A stretch of DNA of 64,000 nt, taken from NCBI GenBank assembly GCA_011947345.1, contig JAAVTG010000117.1, forward strand, positions 186,001 to 250,000, in the 5' to 3' direction. Origin of the DNA: Phytophthora quininea. Taxonomy: Eukaryota > Oomycota > Peronosporomycetes > Peronosporales > Peronosporaceae. Shown piece after piece: positions 11,784 to 22,860 of this stretch. The notes beneath the pieces were generated by a model. It saw only the letters and a list, made by a program, of their open reading frames with translations. It was not told the DNA's origin and made no database searches. The translations under genes and the position numbers were made by a program. The first letter of the stretch is position 1, and each line of letters starts with the position of its first letter.

Positions 11784-11983
11784 CTTTAGGACAGTACGCT
11801 GCGCAGTTGGCTGGAGCCGTAGCAGTAGATACGAACGCCTCGACGTCATTAGATTGGTGGGCTGTTTGCTGGATGTAAGGTCTGTCAATTTGAGCATATA
11901 CTGTGGAAGAAGCTAAGCTTCTTCTACCAGTCCTTTGTGCATCAAATAATCCTAGTTTAGTGTGAAAAGCACGGAAGCGAAAG

Positions 11984-12966
11984 ATGAAAGCGTACCTTAA
12001 ACGTTGTCAACATAACCTGCGTGCATCAAGATATGCTGACATAAATCTTGCTCGAGAATGCTTAGAAGAGTGTGCTGCGACCGTGACGACGGAAGATGCA
12101 AGCGAGCAAGACGAACTTAACTACTATTTCGCCAGACAACGATACAAAGAATAACACCATGATGAATGGAATACCAATGGAATACCGGGGCTTTGAACAA
12201 ACCGTGACTGCAGCTGAAAAAAGTACCAAGTTCTTCTTTCGGCCGCCACGATACGAACTTCAAAATACTCCATTTCGATCGATACGAACTTCTGCTGGTG
12301 AAGAATCAACCGATCCTACTGAAATCTGCCATGGTTTTCAAGAGCATTGGGGAAAATATCCGGCGACCCTCACTTCTCAACTGAAGAACGAGAGATTGGC
12401 ATGGCGTCTCAACAAACCTTGCTAGCTAGCATCGAGCGCTGACTATCCTCAGAGGTGACCAGGGATCTTGACAGCGAATTGACGCGGAGGAGTTTGCCTT
12501 TGCGATCAAGAAACTAAAACCTCACCCAGCACCGGGTCCAGACGGCTTCACCAGTGATTGTTTTCGTCTAGATCCGGAGAAACACTTGCGATATTTTTGG
12601 ATATCAATTGGAACGTGGGATTCTACTTCCACATCAGCGATATTCCTCGGTGGCGCTACTGTTTAAAAACGAGACCGATCTGAACCGGGAAACTTTCGGC
12701 CGATCACACTGATGCCCGTTGAGGTCAAGATATTATCGCGAGTATTCAGGAACGACATTCATTTCCAGGAAACGACAGCTGAAGTGCCAAGTATTCCCAA
12801 TCTGCTGAGCTCGTGTAAGATGCACTACCAATTCCTCTACCAACACGCCCATGAGCTTCACTGCAACCGCGCTACTGTGGTCTGTGTGCTGCAACAACTT
12901 GGTTTTGATCCGCTAGAAAACAATATCCCGGAGCCGATGCACCACATGTGGACGACACGAACGTAA
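11984..12966 (+). mobile_element. LINE-type (non-LTR) retrotransposon ORF2 fragment, degenerate
   Basis: Pieces in order are KRCQHNLRASRYADIN (linker), STKFFFRPPRYELQNTPFRSIR...DPTEICHGFQEHWGKY (the segment before the RT domain in L1-like elements), then AEEFAFAIKKLKPHPAPGPDGFTSDCF and NFRPITLMPVEVKILSRV, which are reverse transcriptase motifs 1 and 2. Frames change several times and the catalytic YxDD motif and 3' end are absent, so the copy is truncated and dead. It abuts the truncated ankyrin-like gene at 12993, with no poly-A tail or target duplication visible. Confidence 0.75.
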
Positions 12967-12992
12967 CTCTCACGGGTAGATAGTTTATCTCG

Positions 12993-13607
12993 TTAAGACG
13001 AGAAATCCGCTAAACAGTCAATCAATTCAATTTCCTTCCTTCCCTGAATGGTCTCGGCAGTTTTGATGTGTTTGTGCAGCCACCACACAACATCCCAGTG
13101 TTTACCGCTCGCTGCAGCTTCCATACAAACTCCACAAGGAATCTGTTTCCAATGCCGATTTTCCTCCAACATTTCCAGGACCCATAAATTGCCTAGTGCT
13201 GCAGCCTCGTACACCACTCCCTCGTCAATTTCACAGTCTGGGAAATGGTCCAATGCCCATTGGATTTTGTCTTGATCCCCGCCATAAGTCGCCTCGGTCG
13301 TAACTTGAGTAAACTCCCACTTGAAATAGTGGGGCTCGGTGTGAACGAGTTTTGCCACGCTCCAGACGGGACTATCAATGACTCGAAGGCCTCGTGTCCA
13401 TATCAAATCCAGCAGCTTTGTCGATCCCAGGCCATCCAGTTTACAAGCACAGTCGAGTGACATGTCGTCCACGAGGAAGTCCGAGATTACTGCGCCACCA
13501 CCATAGCTAGAGACGTCAACCGAGGGATTTCCCTGGAGAATGAAGGCGACAACCGTCAACTGCATCTGAGCAGCCGAGTTAATTCTTTGGAGTGCGCTAT
13601 TTTTCAA
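12993..13607 (-). pseudogene. Ankyrin-like family protein, N-terminal third only (copy C)
   Basis: 204 codons are open from ATG 13607. The product carries SPVWSVAKLVHTEPHY, the family N-terminal motif also seen near 830 and 19240, then the first repeats (ALDHFPDCEIDEGVVYEAAALGNLWVLEMLEENR, SGKHWDVVWWLHKH). It stops at 12993, where other copies carry ten or more further repeats, and the LINE fragment begins 27 bases further on. It could be translated as a short protein, but relative to its family it is 3'-truncated. Confidence 0.65.
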
Positions 13608-14622
13608 CCCTCTGGGTTCTTCTCAGTTGTACCCAGGCCGGTGAGTGCTGTTGTCCGAGGTAGAAGCAATAATTGTGTTCATCAACAACAGAAACACGTT
13701 TCAAATACTTATCGCCAAGAACACCAATCTCTTCTGCATGACATTTTCAGGCTTGGTCCTCGGGCAAAGCGATATCACCAACAGATTCGTCCTAGCTCCC
13801 AGTGCAGCATTCTTGAATGTTTACACGACAACTTCCATAGCAGTAGCAGCGGTATAATTCAACCACTCAAGAAATGAACGCTCTGGTTCCCGACAAAACT
13901 GGATTGAGCCGCTTCAACTTGGGCCCATACAAAAGCCCCTATTTGGCTGCACATGTATACACAAGATCCACGCCTAACCTGCTCGTAAGCGGCTTGATTC
14001 ATATAATTGTCAACACTCTGCTTGGTTTCAGGCACCTTCTGACTCTTGAGAGAGAAGTCGACCAGAAGTGTTACTGGAAAACTTGGTGGGGGCTTCTGGA
14101 ATGATCGATTTGTAGGCGATGGGATTCCTGCATGGTGTATGAAGGGAGAACTTTACATGTCTTGCTGCCCCACCTCGCTGAGTCACCTGTTGCTGTACAC
14201 CACACCACCATTCCAGTGTTCACATCTCTGTCTATTTATTGCTGCAATTTGTCCAGTTTACGCTTGAAGTGCTTCGTAGGCGTTAGCAGTACTGAGCAAT
14301 TGCATCTCGAAGGGTACACGCTCGTGGTCTGCGGTCTTGTGCGTGAGAGAGAGCCACGTTGCTATTGTTAGCCAGCTGCAGCGAGGCTAGGAAGAGACGG
14401 CACACTTCAAACTGACTTTTGCCTCCCACCAGCGTCTCGAATAAAACTGTCTCCATATCATCATCACCTTCGCCGGGGTCTAGTCTAGCACGTTTGTTGG
14501 TCTTCTTGTTTTTCTTCGTGGTTCTGCCGTGTTTGTGAAGACTTTCCTTCTCTAGACGTCCGACAATCTCCCGACGATGCGAATGGATGTCGAACGGAGG
14601 GTGATCTCGGTATGCGTTTGGC
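13608..14622. other. No supported gene
   Basis: Three short plus-strand frames are hydrophobic (around 13645-13857, 13874-14104 and 14132-14371). One includes LLVSGLIHIIVNTLLGFRHLL, which resembles a membrane segment. They are not continuous with one another and match nothing else in the window. Confidence 0.3.
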
Positions 14623-14807
14623 TGGCGCCAAGGCTACTGGGAAAGATATCGCGAGAGAGCTATCGCTGCAATCGGTTGAGTCGCATCTTGCTGGCGACGA
14701 CAAAAGAATGCACTAGGAATGCGATCCCACAATATGTTTGGGGTGCCGATCTGACCTTGAGCAGCTCTGGACGGTACCGAGTATGGAACTGCGGCAATAC
14801 TTGGTGA
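14623..14807 (+). pseudogene. Tail fragment of a CRN-type effector gene
   Basis: A frame with TGKDIARELSLQSVESHLA is followed, after a stop and one-base shift, by NAIPQYVWGADLTLS. These correspond to IAKGISYTFLRSVLAEHKL and NTIPQFVWGVDIGFD at the end of the CRN-like gene at 3206-5052. Only about 60 codons survive and nothing upstream is recognisable. Confidence 0.55.
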
Positions 14808-14860
14808 GCTTGGCGAGGAGCGTTTTATAGTTTTTGCTGCGGTGTTCCTGGCGCGGATGC

Positions 14861-15155
14861 GAGAAACGAACCCTGCATGGATGAAGATATTTTCTTCTTT
14901 TTATTAGTGGGGAAATGAGGCAAGGCTTGGGTTGATGTTGTCACTCAACGGATAAAAAATGATGCTCGTTACGAACGTCATTGTCGAGACGTATGGACTT
15001 GTGTGGCAACTTCCGTTGCGCCGCCGCTGGGTTCATCAACTCGAGAAAGACGATGGAGACGAGGACCATCGCAGTAACGTCAATCTTGCTCTATTTACTT
15101 TCCTTTTTGTATCTTAAACGGATGCTGCGGATATTTTCTTCAGTTAAGTAGAACT
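14861..15155 (+). repeat. Dispersed repeat, copy 1 (partner 19411-19715)
   Basis: The strongest shared blocks are AATGATGCT followed by GTTACG, GTCATTGTCGAGACG / GTTGTTGTCGAGACG, GGGTTCATCAACT, and AGAAAGACGATGGAGACGAGG. The two copies keep the same order over about 300 bases. No long frame or terminal repeats are visible, so the nature of the repeat is open. It ends about 95 bases upstream of the membrane-protein start. Confidence 0.65.
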
Positions 15156-15249
15156 GGACCCGATCAACTGAATTGTCCGTCCACACAGACCTTACCAAGG
15201 ATATCGTCCGGCAGGCCTTGGTGGATGGCCGCAGCCTCCATTACTCAAA

Positions 15250-17585
15250 ATGCCAACTACCGGCAAAGACGACCAATTCAACGGAGCCGCCTCCGGCGAC
15301 GGTGCAAGCAAGACGGGCCTAATAAATCGGAAATGGTCCCGCAGCAGCAGTGATGGCGGGTTTGGACTGTTGGAGTCGACGAAATCGTCACCACCTGATC
15401 CTGGCGATATAATCAATGACAAAGAGTCTGTTGAAGAAGAAAACACTGAGTTGGCGATACTCCGGGTCGACGTGCGCTGGGACCGTCTATTGATTGCGAC
15501 GGTGATTGCCACTGCTGTAATGTTAACATTTCTCATCCTGTTTCGCGGCAAGGGTAGGAGACTGGGCCATGTTTCCGACATCACAAATGCTGATAAGCAA
15601 AAGGCGAAAAGCGACGATTACAACGCCATCTCGGGTTTTATCGTTGCAGCCGTGTTGAAACCGATTGGAAGTGCGCTATCGATGCTAGTATCTGTGGCGT
15701 GTTTGAGCTTTATTCCAAGAGCGACACTGCAGATCGGGTCGCGCCCATACATTTTGACGGCGCTACTGGGAGCTTTTGTGTCTTTTCTGGTGACAAATGG
15801 CCTGAACGCGCTCAATGTTCAACTCGTACCTGGGGATCCAATTCAAAAGATAAGTCTGTCAGACCTAATGCTCTCCAAATCGACTGCTGCTGCTGATTCG
15901 ATGCGGAACAAGTCAACCACGAAAAATGAGCCAGGAAATTCGGTGCTGAACACGATTCTTCGTACGCACCTGATTGACCGAAACAACAGCTACGAGAAAG
16001 GGATGATCGTGTCACCAATTTGGTATGGATTTGGGCATCGTCCGTGGCATGAAGAAACTCTAACAACGGCACGTGACTCAACCTCCTATCGTCTAGAGGA
16101 CGCATATTTGCCACTCGAGAATGGATTGCCGATGAGCGTCGAAAACGCGTCATATCTTGCTTTAGCGACTGCCGTAGCGCTGCCATGGGTGATGTATACT
16201 ATGAGTGCATACTCATGGAATGTTGCGTTCTTGTGGGATGGCGTGAACGATTCAAATTCCAACGTGATCTCGGTGGATGAGATAACGCCGTCAACCAATT
16301 CTATGAACGACTCGATTCGTCTGCTCCACAAAATGCTGCAAAAGTCCACCAACATTTCTGTTGACGATGTCAATGTGACCTACCAGACTATCGACCTGAG
16401 TGACTCGGTCGTGTTCAACGCACTTACTCTCGACATTCCGACAAAGGTGTTGAAAGATGGTCACACGGACGACGACGGGTTTTTGTGCTCCTCGAATGGT
16501 TGTGTGGTCGTTGATGCGGATGATGTCTTTGGCGCCGGATTCGAAAACATGCAGCCATTCGTGGTCGCCAGCGCAGTTTGCGACAACTACGGGACTGACC
16601 TCAAGCAATACTCAGATTATCCTTCGAGCGAGTGTCAACAGTCAAACTCATCAATGCTTGTCGTCGGTCTGGGCAAAAACTTGTCGGGGATAGCTTCAAA
16701 TCGATCAAGGATGATGAGCCATATTATACGATGAGGTTAAGTGGCGCCCATTTGGTCTACTCGGTGACATTTGGCATACTTTCGTGGAGCGTTGAAGACC
16801 TGGACAAGACGTATGGTGCGTCATGCACCCAGGGACTTGATTGCCGAGGTGTTCGCTACAATTTAAACGCTAGTGATGAGCTCATGGTCCAGCTAGCTAA
16901 ACTACCATTGGACGACCTTGAAGTTTTCTCGGTCAACAATTACGTGAATAACAATAGCACCAATTGGGAGCCACTCATCGCCAGCTCTGATGGACGTGAT
17001 CTTCTGCTGCCTCGCAATTTCAGAATTCATGCAATTTCCGATGTCAATGCCGGGTACGCTCATGTGGTCATTAAGACTGTGGAGGAAAATTATTTGTACG
17101 CCGAAGAGAGTCTCCAAATGACCTACACCGCTGGAATCTTTTACCTCTTCAGTGATGCTGTGACCCACCACTACGACTCATCAACCAAAACATGGGATTT
17201 CGCGGGCAACATCAAACGACTAAATGTTCAGGCATCCATTCCTATAGTCAACGCGATTATATCTTTCGTTGGGGTCGCGTTGGTGCTAGCGACAGCGATC
17301 GGGATTGCTGTTGTACAGAAGCGCGGGGTCAACACAATTAATCATGCTGTCAAATACGACGTCGTCGCGGAAGCCATGTTTAATAAGGCCAAGTATCCTC
17401 CAGTATTCCTTCGCATGACACTACGGGAGGCTTTTGCCAACGCATCTCCTGCAGAGCAGGAGGAGCTGCTTCACAGCTTGCGAGTGCAGCGCATCGAGTT
17501 CCAGAGAAATGTTCCCGAACCCGACAACAGTCTCGTCTGGACGCTTACCGAGGCTTCATCAGTGGACATGAGCCATGCCGCGTGA
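15250..17585 (+). pseudogene. Multi-pass membrane protein of an oomycete family, one frameshift
   Basis: Two long frames make one protein of about 778 residues: 15250 to about 16685 in frame 1, then to the stop at 17585 in frame 3. The switch needs only one missing base near 16681-16690. Predicted membrane segments include LLIATVIATAVMLTFLILF (residue ~77), a paired segment near 135-185, ASYLALATAVALPWVMYTM (~300), AHLVYSVTFGILSW (~495) and a last one, IISFVGVALVLATAIGIAV (~675). Many N-glycosylation sequons lie in the loop between segments, and a conserved cytosolic tail ends in SSVDMSHAA. A tail fragment of a sister copy is at 10371-10492. Function unknown. The single break could be a recent mutation, a sequencing error or, less likely, recoding at C-AAA-AAC (16674-16680). 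The start is the first in-frame ATG. Confidence 0.7.
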
Positions 17586-17921
17586 AGCACAGACCGGGTG
17601 AGGAACACCCTGCACAGATCGGATGAGGAACACCAGACCCAGTGATAGAGTAAACGACTATTGCTTGGAAGTGCGACGACTGCATACATGTATAACCAAA
17701 AATGCACAATTGCTTTGCTTCATTGAAGGCGCTTTTTGCGGGACTTCAGACATAAATCTTTGTGGACGAACGTAGCAAGAAGGAGCAGTGTCTTGACGAA
17801 GATGAAGGAGCCATACTGCCATCGGAATCTCGTCGCGTGGCTGACGTTGTGGAAAAGGAAGGTCGCACGATGGGCAGTGGCGTAAGCTATGCGCCGCAGC
17901 CTGTCAAAAGCCCCGTTCCCT
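17586..17921. other. 3' flank between convergent genes, no gene seen
   Basis: Lies between the stop of the membrane-protein gene and the 3' end of the minus-strand ankyrin-like copy. Short frames here have no recognisable content. Confidence 0.35.
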
Positions 17922-18962
17922 TCAACATTCACGTACATGTTGATAGCGCTCGTCTCGTAACTTTCTCGCGGCCCACTCAACACTCAAGTCATCGTACTCG
18001 GGAACGCAATGTGCGTGAAGATAGAGAAGCACCTCAAACTCCGAGCAAAGGACGATGGTTTGGAGAACCGACCTAATGCGAAGTCCTGGGCAAGTCGTGA
18101 CGAGCCACTGCACCACACGCAGTTGTGCGGGACGGGCTCCAAACCACTGGCTCGGCGGCTTCGTCGGGATATATTCGCCGCAAGCACGCTCGAAAGCCGT
18201 CACAAGCGACACCTCCGGTCGGTTGGCATGCAGCCACTTCACCATTTCCACATGTCCGTTTGCCGCAGCCTTATCCATAGCCTCACTGGTGCACCCTTCC
18301 AAGCGATTCGCATGCAACCATTTCAGAATATCAAGTCTCCTGTTAGCTGCTGCAGCGTCCATCGCAATTACGGAGCAGTCCGCCGTTGTGTTTTCGTGGA
18401 GCCACGTCAGGATGTCCAACCTCCCTAAGCGAGCTGCAGAGTCCATAGCTCTCGTCGAGCAGGTCGCACTCGTGTTGGCATGCACCCACCGCAGCACCTT
18501 GAGATTCCCGTTCTCTGCAGCCACGTCCGCCAATGTGGCCGACGAGTTGCCAGGGCAGTATGAGCGCAACAGCTCAAGCACGGACAACTGCTCCTCAACG
18601 AACGAGTCTGGCGGGTCTTGTTGACGACACGGGCACGACTCCGACAGAGGCTTCTCGCACGTGTGGAATACTCGAGCCGCGACGTTCTCCATGGCCGCCA
18701 TTGTGCATCCCTCGGAGCGGTTGGCACACAGCCATCGCACCATAGCGACGTCATTGTACCTTGCAGCACCATCGATCGCATCAGTCGTGCAGCCTTCGCT
18801 GCGGTTGTCATGCAGCCACTTGACGACGTCCACATGTCCATTCATGGCGGCGCCGTCCATCGCGGCAGTCGTGCACCCGGCGCAGCGATTCTCGTGCAAC
18901 CAGGATCGGCTGTATACATTTCTCAAACTGAAGCCAAACAAATAGGGAGGAGGAACCATCAA
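17922..18962 (-). pseudogene. Ankyrin-like repeat family protein, 5'-truncated but open (copy D)
   Basis: 346 codons are open. From residue ~20 on there are clean repeats of about 27 residues ([27 protein letters not shown] and relatives, nine or more), a Cys-rich spacer CPCRQQDPPDSFVEEQ, and the terminal block FEVLLYLHAHCVPEYDDLSVEW. This is the best-preserved example of the family. It lacks the N-terminal VxKLVHTEPHY region, and its first ~18 residues (MMVPPPYLFGFSLRNVYSR) do not resemble the family, so the 5' part has been replaced or deleted near 18905. It may still be expressed as a shortened protein. Confidence 0.7.
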
Positions 18963-19199
18963 TAACTGTAGCTACCCAAGACTGAACTAGGCGTCAGGCT
19001 TCCTAAGTCTCAGGTTCCAGCGACAAATCTTTACGGCTGCCGATTAAGTCGCTACCCATGGGTCGCCTGGTATTGCAGTAGCGATCGACCGTCTCGTATC
19101 TACAAGCATCGGAAGAAGTGAGGGCCATCATCCTGGCGTTTCTCCTGTCGGGTATCACGAGTGTGTTTTGTGTTCCGCTGGCTCGGTGGAGCAGCGTTG
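18963..19199. other. Spacer between divergent ankyrin-like fragments
   Basis: No gene seen. It separates the truncated 5' end of copy D (minus strand) from the N-terminal fragment at 19200 (plus strand). Confidence 0.35.
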
Positions 19200-19330
19200 A
19201 GGCCTACAAGCTGCAGAGAGTCGTCTTTGGCGTGTGGGGAAGTTCGTGCATTCGGAGCCTCATTTCAGTCGATGGCAGGTTTTCGCAGGCTCTCCACTTC
19301 ATGGGCTGGGCAATGAGGAGTGTAATATCC
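19200..19330 (+). pseudogene. N-terminal fragment of an ankyrin-like family gene (copy E)
   Basis: One frame reads GLQAAESRLWRVGKFVHSEPHFSRWQ, matching GLQAAESRSWSVGKLVHTEPHYRRYQ of copy A at about 785-860. The match ends after about 40 codons and the dispersed repeat follows at 19411. Confidence 0.6.
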
Positions 19331-19410
19331 CCACGAGGTGACGAAGCGTGATACGCGCCTCGCAGAGTGCCATAAGAGTTGATGAGGCCGTTGTGGGGCG
19401 TGTCGACCTC

Positions 19411-19715
19411 GAGAAATGAACCCTGCATCGTGGTGGTTTCGAATGAGTGGAGAATGAATCGTGGTGGCAGGCAGCACTTTGGTTGGCATTCTCACCCAAC
19501 GGGAAAAATGATGCTAGTTACGGACGTTGTTGTCGAGACGCACGGTGTCTTGTGTGGTAATTTCCTGTTGCGCGATGGGTTCATCAACTAGAGAAAGACG
19601 ATGGAGACGAGGACCATTGCAAGTTACGTCAAGAACGCTCGGTCGACTTACTTCCCCTTTGGATATTTTATGATGCTATGGAGATTTTGTTCGGTCAAGT
19701 ACAGTTTTATTCGTC
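19411..19715 (+). repeat. Dispersed repeat, copy 2 (partner 14861-15155)
   Basis: Matches copy 1 in order from GAGAAATGAACCCTGCAT to the GTTCGGTCAAGTA block. It lies between the ankyrin-like fragment and the left end of the Harbinger element. Confidence 0.65.
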
Positions 19716-19858
19716 ATCGCACCATCACGTTTAGAGTGACCACACCGGTAGAAGCTATTGCTATCCTATATTTGGCAGCGAAACCACATGTTCAATAGTT
19801 GTTAGCTCCGAACGAAAGCAAATTTGACACCGGTGCGGCTACTAACCGCGTTAAAGCT

Positions 19859-22793
19859 ATGGCAGATCGATCATCGTCGTCTTGGTTGACGGACTGGCTC
19901 GGTGAGGGAGACGAAGAGGAAGCTTTCTTTCTGAATTTAGTGCTGTCCAAACCTCGTGGATTGAGTTTCTCATCGCATCCAGGCGGTTCGAGGCCAGGCA
20001 GAGCCGAAAACAAGGATCACCGATCGGCCGACCGTCATTTACGCCTTCTCCAGCAGTATTTCGGACCAAATCCAGTCTACAACGCGTCAGCTTTCCGAAA
20101 GCGCTTCCGAATGACTCAGCGTTTGTTCACGAGGGTGCTGATAGCAGTAGTTGAGACCGACGACTACTTCGAACAGAAAGCTGACGCTACTGGTAAGCTA
20201 GGCACCTCAAGTTTGCTTAAAGTTACTGCTGCATTACGACAACTTGCGTATACGTGAGGCGACGGTGGTGAACCGAAACCGCCCAGGGTAGTATAGTGCG
20301 GCGCCTTCGAGGTGGTTTGGAGCTGAGTTCCTGGAACGAGTCCTGGTTCCAGCCCTAGATCCACGTGAAGAACCCCAGGATACGCAGTCGAAATCCTGGG
20401 TGGCGTGTGCTCCTTGTGGCAATCCCTTTCGAGGTTCGTTTAATCCGATCTTTTGTCACCAGGATCCTAGCACAAAAGTGAGTACAAGATGAGTTGAGAG
20501 TTAGCGCCGACACTCACTTCACAGGAACAACGCTCCTAGCGAGAACCAAGCCGACAACCAACGCACAGAGTTAACACACCACAATTAATATGCAGGTTCC
20601 TTAATTATTTGCACTGGCCCAAGGAACGGGGCCACAAACGTCGAGTGTTGATGAGTAGTAGTTTCCTGGACCACCCGACGAGAATATCCAGGTACTCAGA
20701 CATGTTATCACGCGCACCACCTCCTTTTACCTAAAACACCAACACTTGGATCAGGAGGACTTTCGAGTTCAAAGCGAATTGCTGTGTATGCGGTAGTCAA
20801 TCGAGCGAGAGATTCTGGAAGGAGAGTACAGATGTCCCTCCAAAACCGTTGTTAACATGAAATGGTACACCCCAATGCCGCCCAGGTGCCCAACTAGGAT
20901 ATGGAATAGATGGGATCACTCCAAAGCTGACCTGCCTTGGTCCTCCACCTAACTTGGACTTGAGTTGGTGGAGTTCACACGGGCGTTCAGTCCTAGCCGA
21001 TGTGCCCGGTAGGGATACGCTTCACAGTCACCAATTGGCCTTGGATCCCTTCCGGACCGCAAGCCACTTGCGTGTTAGATGGCAAACTGAACTCTGTTTA
21101 TGTGTTAGGCTATTTACTATGGATTTTTACCTTGTGTGTCGGTTTGACTTGATCTTTGTATGAAGATGAGTGACGAGCGGTTTTAGATCGCGCGACCTTC
21201 TGCAGTAGTGACCTTTGAGTAAGCGACGCTTGGTCCGGTGACCTTTCGGCGAATAGCTTGAAAGATATCGCCAGGATACATGGCTGTAGGGCATGGTTTC
21301 AGGGACATAAGTCTCCGTTGCCTTGACCCAAGTGATAGAAGGCAGATCCTGGGCAAACATGTCGTTCACCACTTGGAAATGATCGAGTTTGCCTGGTTCC
21401 AGGTACATCCAGCTTGTTCCGGATGTGTCCACTTGGCTTCAGGGTACTTGAAAACGTCTTGGTTTGAGCATAGTAGATTCAGGCATCGTTGCATCGCGAT
21501 CTTGGTTGCAGTACTTGGATCGTAGTACACCGACATGAACACTCTTGGATCCAAGTAGCCACATCCGAATTCTTGCAAGCCAGCTTGGATCCAGGGGCGA
21601 GTCGCCATCCACGACTTGGATCCTGGGCTGGCAGGCTCGCGAACACCATATCCCTCTGCAATCACACTTGACAGTCGGAATCAGATGACATGGCGCCATC
21701 ACGGGGCAGGTTCAGGCTGAGACAGTTGCAGCAGCATGGGTACGCACCCATCAAACTTAAAATCTGGACCAATCACAGGTCAGAAACGGGAAAATCGTAG
21801 AGTTGCATAGTGTCATACGTCTGCTGCCGACGCGCTTGATGAAAACTTGGAGTTAGCGGAGACTACCGCGTTAAAATGCCTGAAGCACTTCTGTTGTGCT
21901 ATCATTGCGAGTTTTGGCAGTGAATACCTGCGGTCGCCAACACCAAGTGAATGACGGAATATACTACAGGGAAATGCTCGCCGTGGTTTCGTCGGGATGA
22001 TAGGCTCGGTAGATTGCATGCACTGGCATGTCCGACGGCATTGGCCGGGCAACACAAAGGGAGAGAGAAAAACAACTAAGATTCTCGAAGCCGTCGCAGA
22101 CTACAACTTGCGAATTTGGCACGGCAACTTCGGGTCTCCTGGTTCACTGAACGACATCAACGTTCTGGACCAGTCTCCTTTGTTTCGAGATTTTCTGCAG
22201 GGCACTTGTCCCCGTGTTGAGTTCATGATATCTGGTGCGTTGCGCTTTCTGCAAGTTGCCTTTTAAAATGACTTTTAACTTTGTCTGGAACCTGTAGGCA
22301 AGCAGTATGATACGCTGTACTTGTTGGCCGACGGAATTTACCCTGAATGGCCCGTGTTTGTCAAGCCTATTGAGAAGTCCCATGGAGAGAAGCAAAAAAC
22401 TTCGTCAAGCGGCAGGAAGCTTGCCGCAAGGATGTGGAACGCTGTTTTGGTGTTTTACAAGCACGATGGCGCATAATTGACAGTCCCTGTCGTCTGTGGC
22501 GAGCAGATGCGATGGCCCAAGTGATGCACGCATGTATAGTCCTCCACAACATGATCATAGAAGACGAGCTCGGCGATCCGTATTGCTATGGGCATGAGCA
22601 TCTTTACGATGTGGACGCGCATCCTGGTGGCATTCCAGACTTCAATATTATTCGGCCACAAAGGCCACCGCGATCTGCTACATTTGCTGCGCTGGTATCC
22701 AACTCACACAAACTTCACAATGCTAACCAACATGCTCGGTTGAGATCTGATCTCACGGATCATATCTGGACAATCCGCGGTCTCGAAGACTAG
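19859..22793 (+). pseudogene. PIF/Harbinger transposase (DDE superfamily), interrupted
   Basis: The N-terminal part (19859-20254) ends in LKVTAALRQLAY. It resumes after the insertion with ADALDENLELAETTALKCL, in frame once the insertion and one 4-bp repeat are removed. The catalytic acidic residues are visible: D in SVDCMHW (22009), D in SLNDINVLD, and E in VERCFGVLQARW. A 63-bp intron (22235-22297, GTGCGT...TAG, phase 1) joins FMISG to KQYDTLYLLADG. Damage consists of a TGA about 40 bases before the SVDC motif, a one-base frameshift in an A run near 22395, and the 1561-bp insertion. The C-terminus ends WTIRGLED. The start chosen is the ATG giving MADRSSSSWL. The protein is inactive as it stands. 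Confidence 0.8.
20255..21815. mobile_element. Probable solo LTR (1561 bp) inside the Harbinger transposase
   Basis: Begins TGAGGCGACGG and ends ATAGTGTCA, so it has TG...CA ends. It is flanked by TACG on both sides (20251-20254 and 21816-21819). Removing the element and one TACG restores the transposase reading frame exactly. No gag/pol frame is present. Its second half is rich in reiterated CTTGGATC-like motifs. A solo LTR left by recombination between the two LTRs is the simplest explanation. Terminal inverted similarity is only three bases. Confidence 0.65.
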
Positions 22794-22860
22794 TTAAAGT
22801 TTGCAATATATCTGCCTTTTGTTTTATGAAATACCAATAGCAATGCTTTCTCGAGCAGTA

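Noticed and set aside
17762..18624. Long plus-strand frames antisense to the ankyrin-like copy D
   Set aside because: They mirror the repeats and have no independent features.
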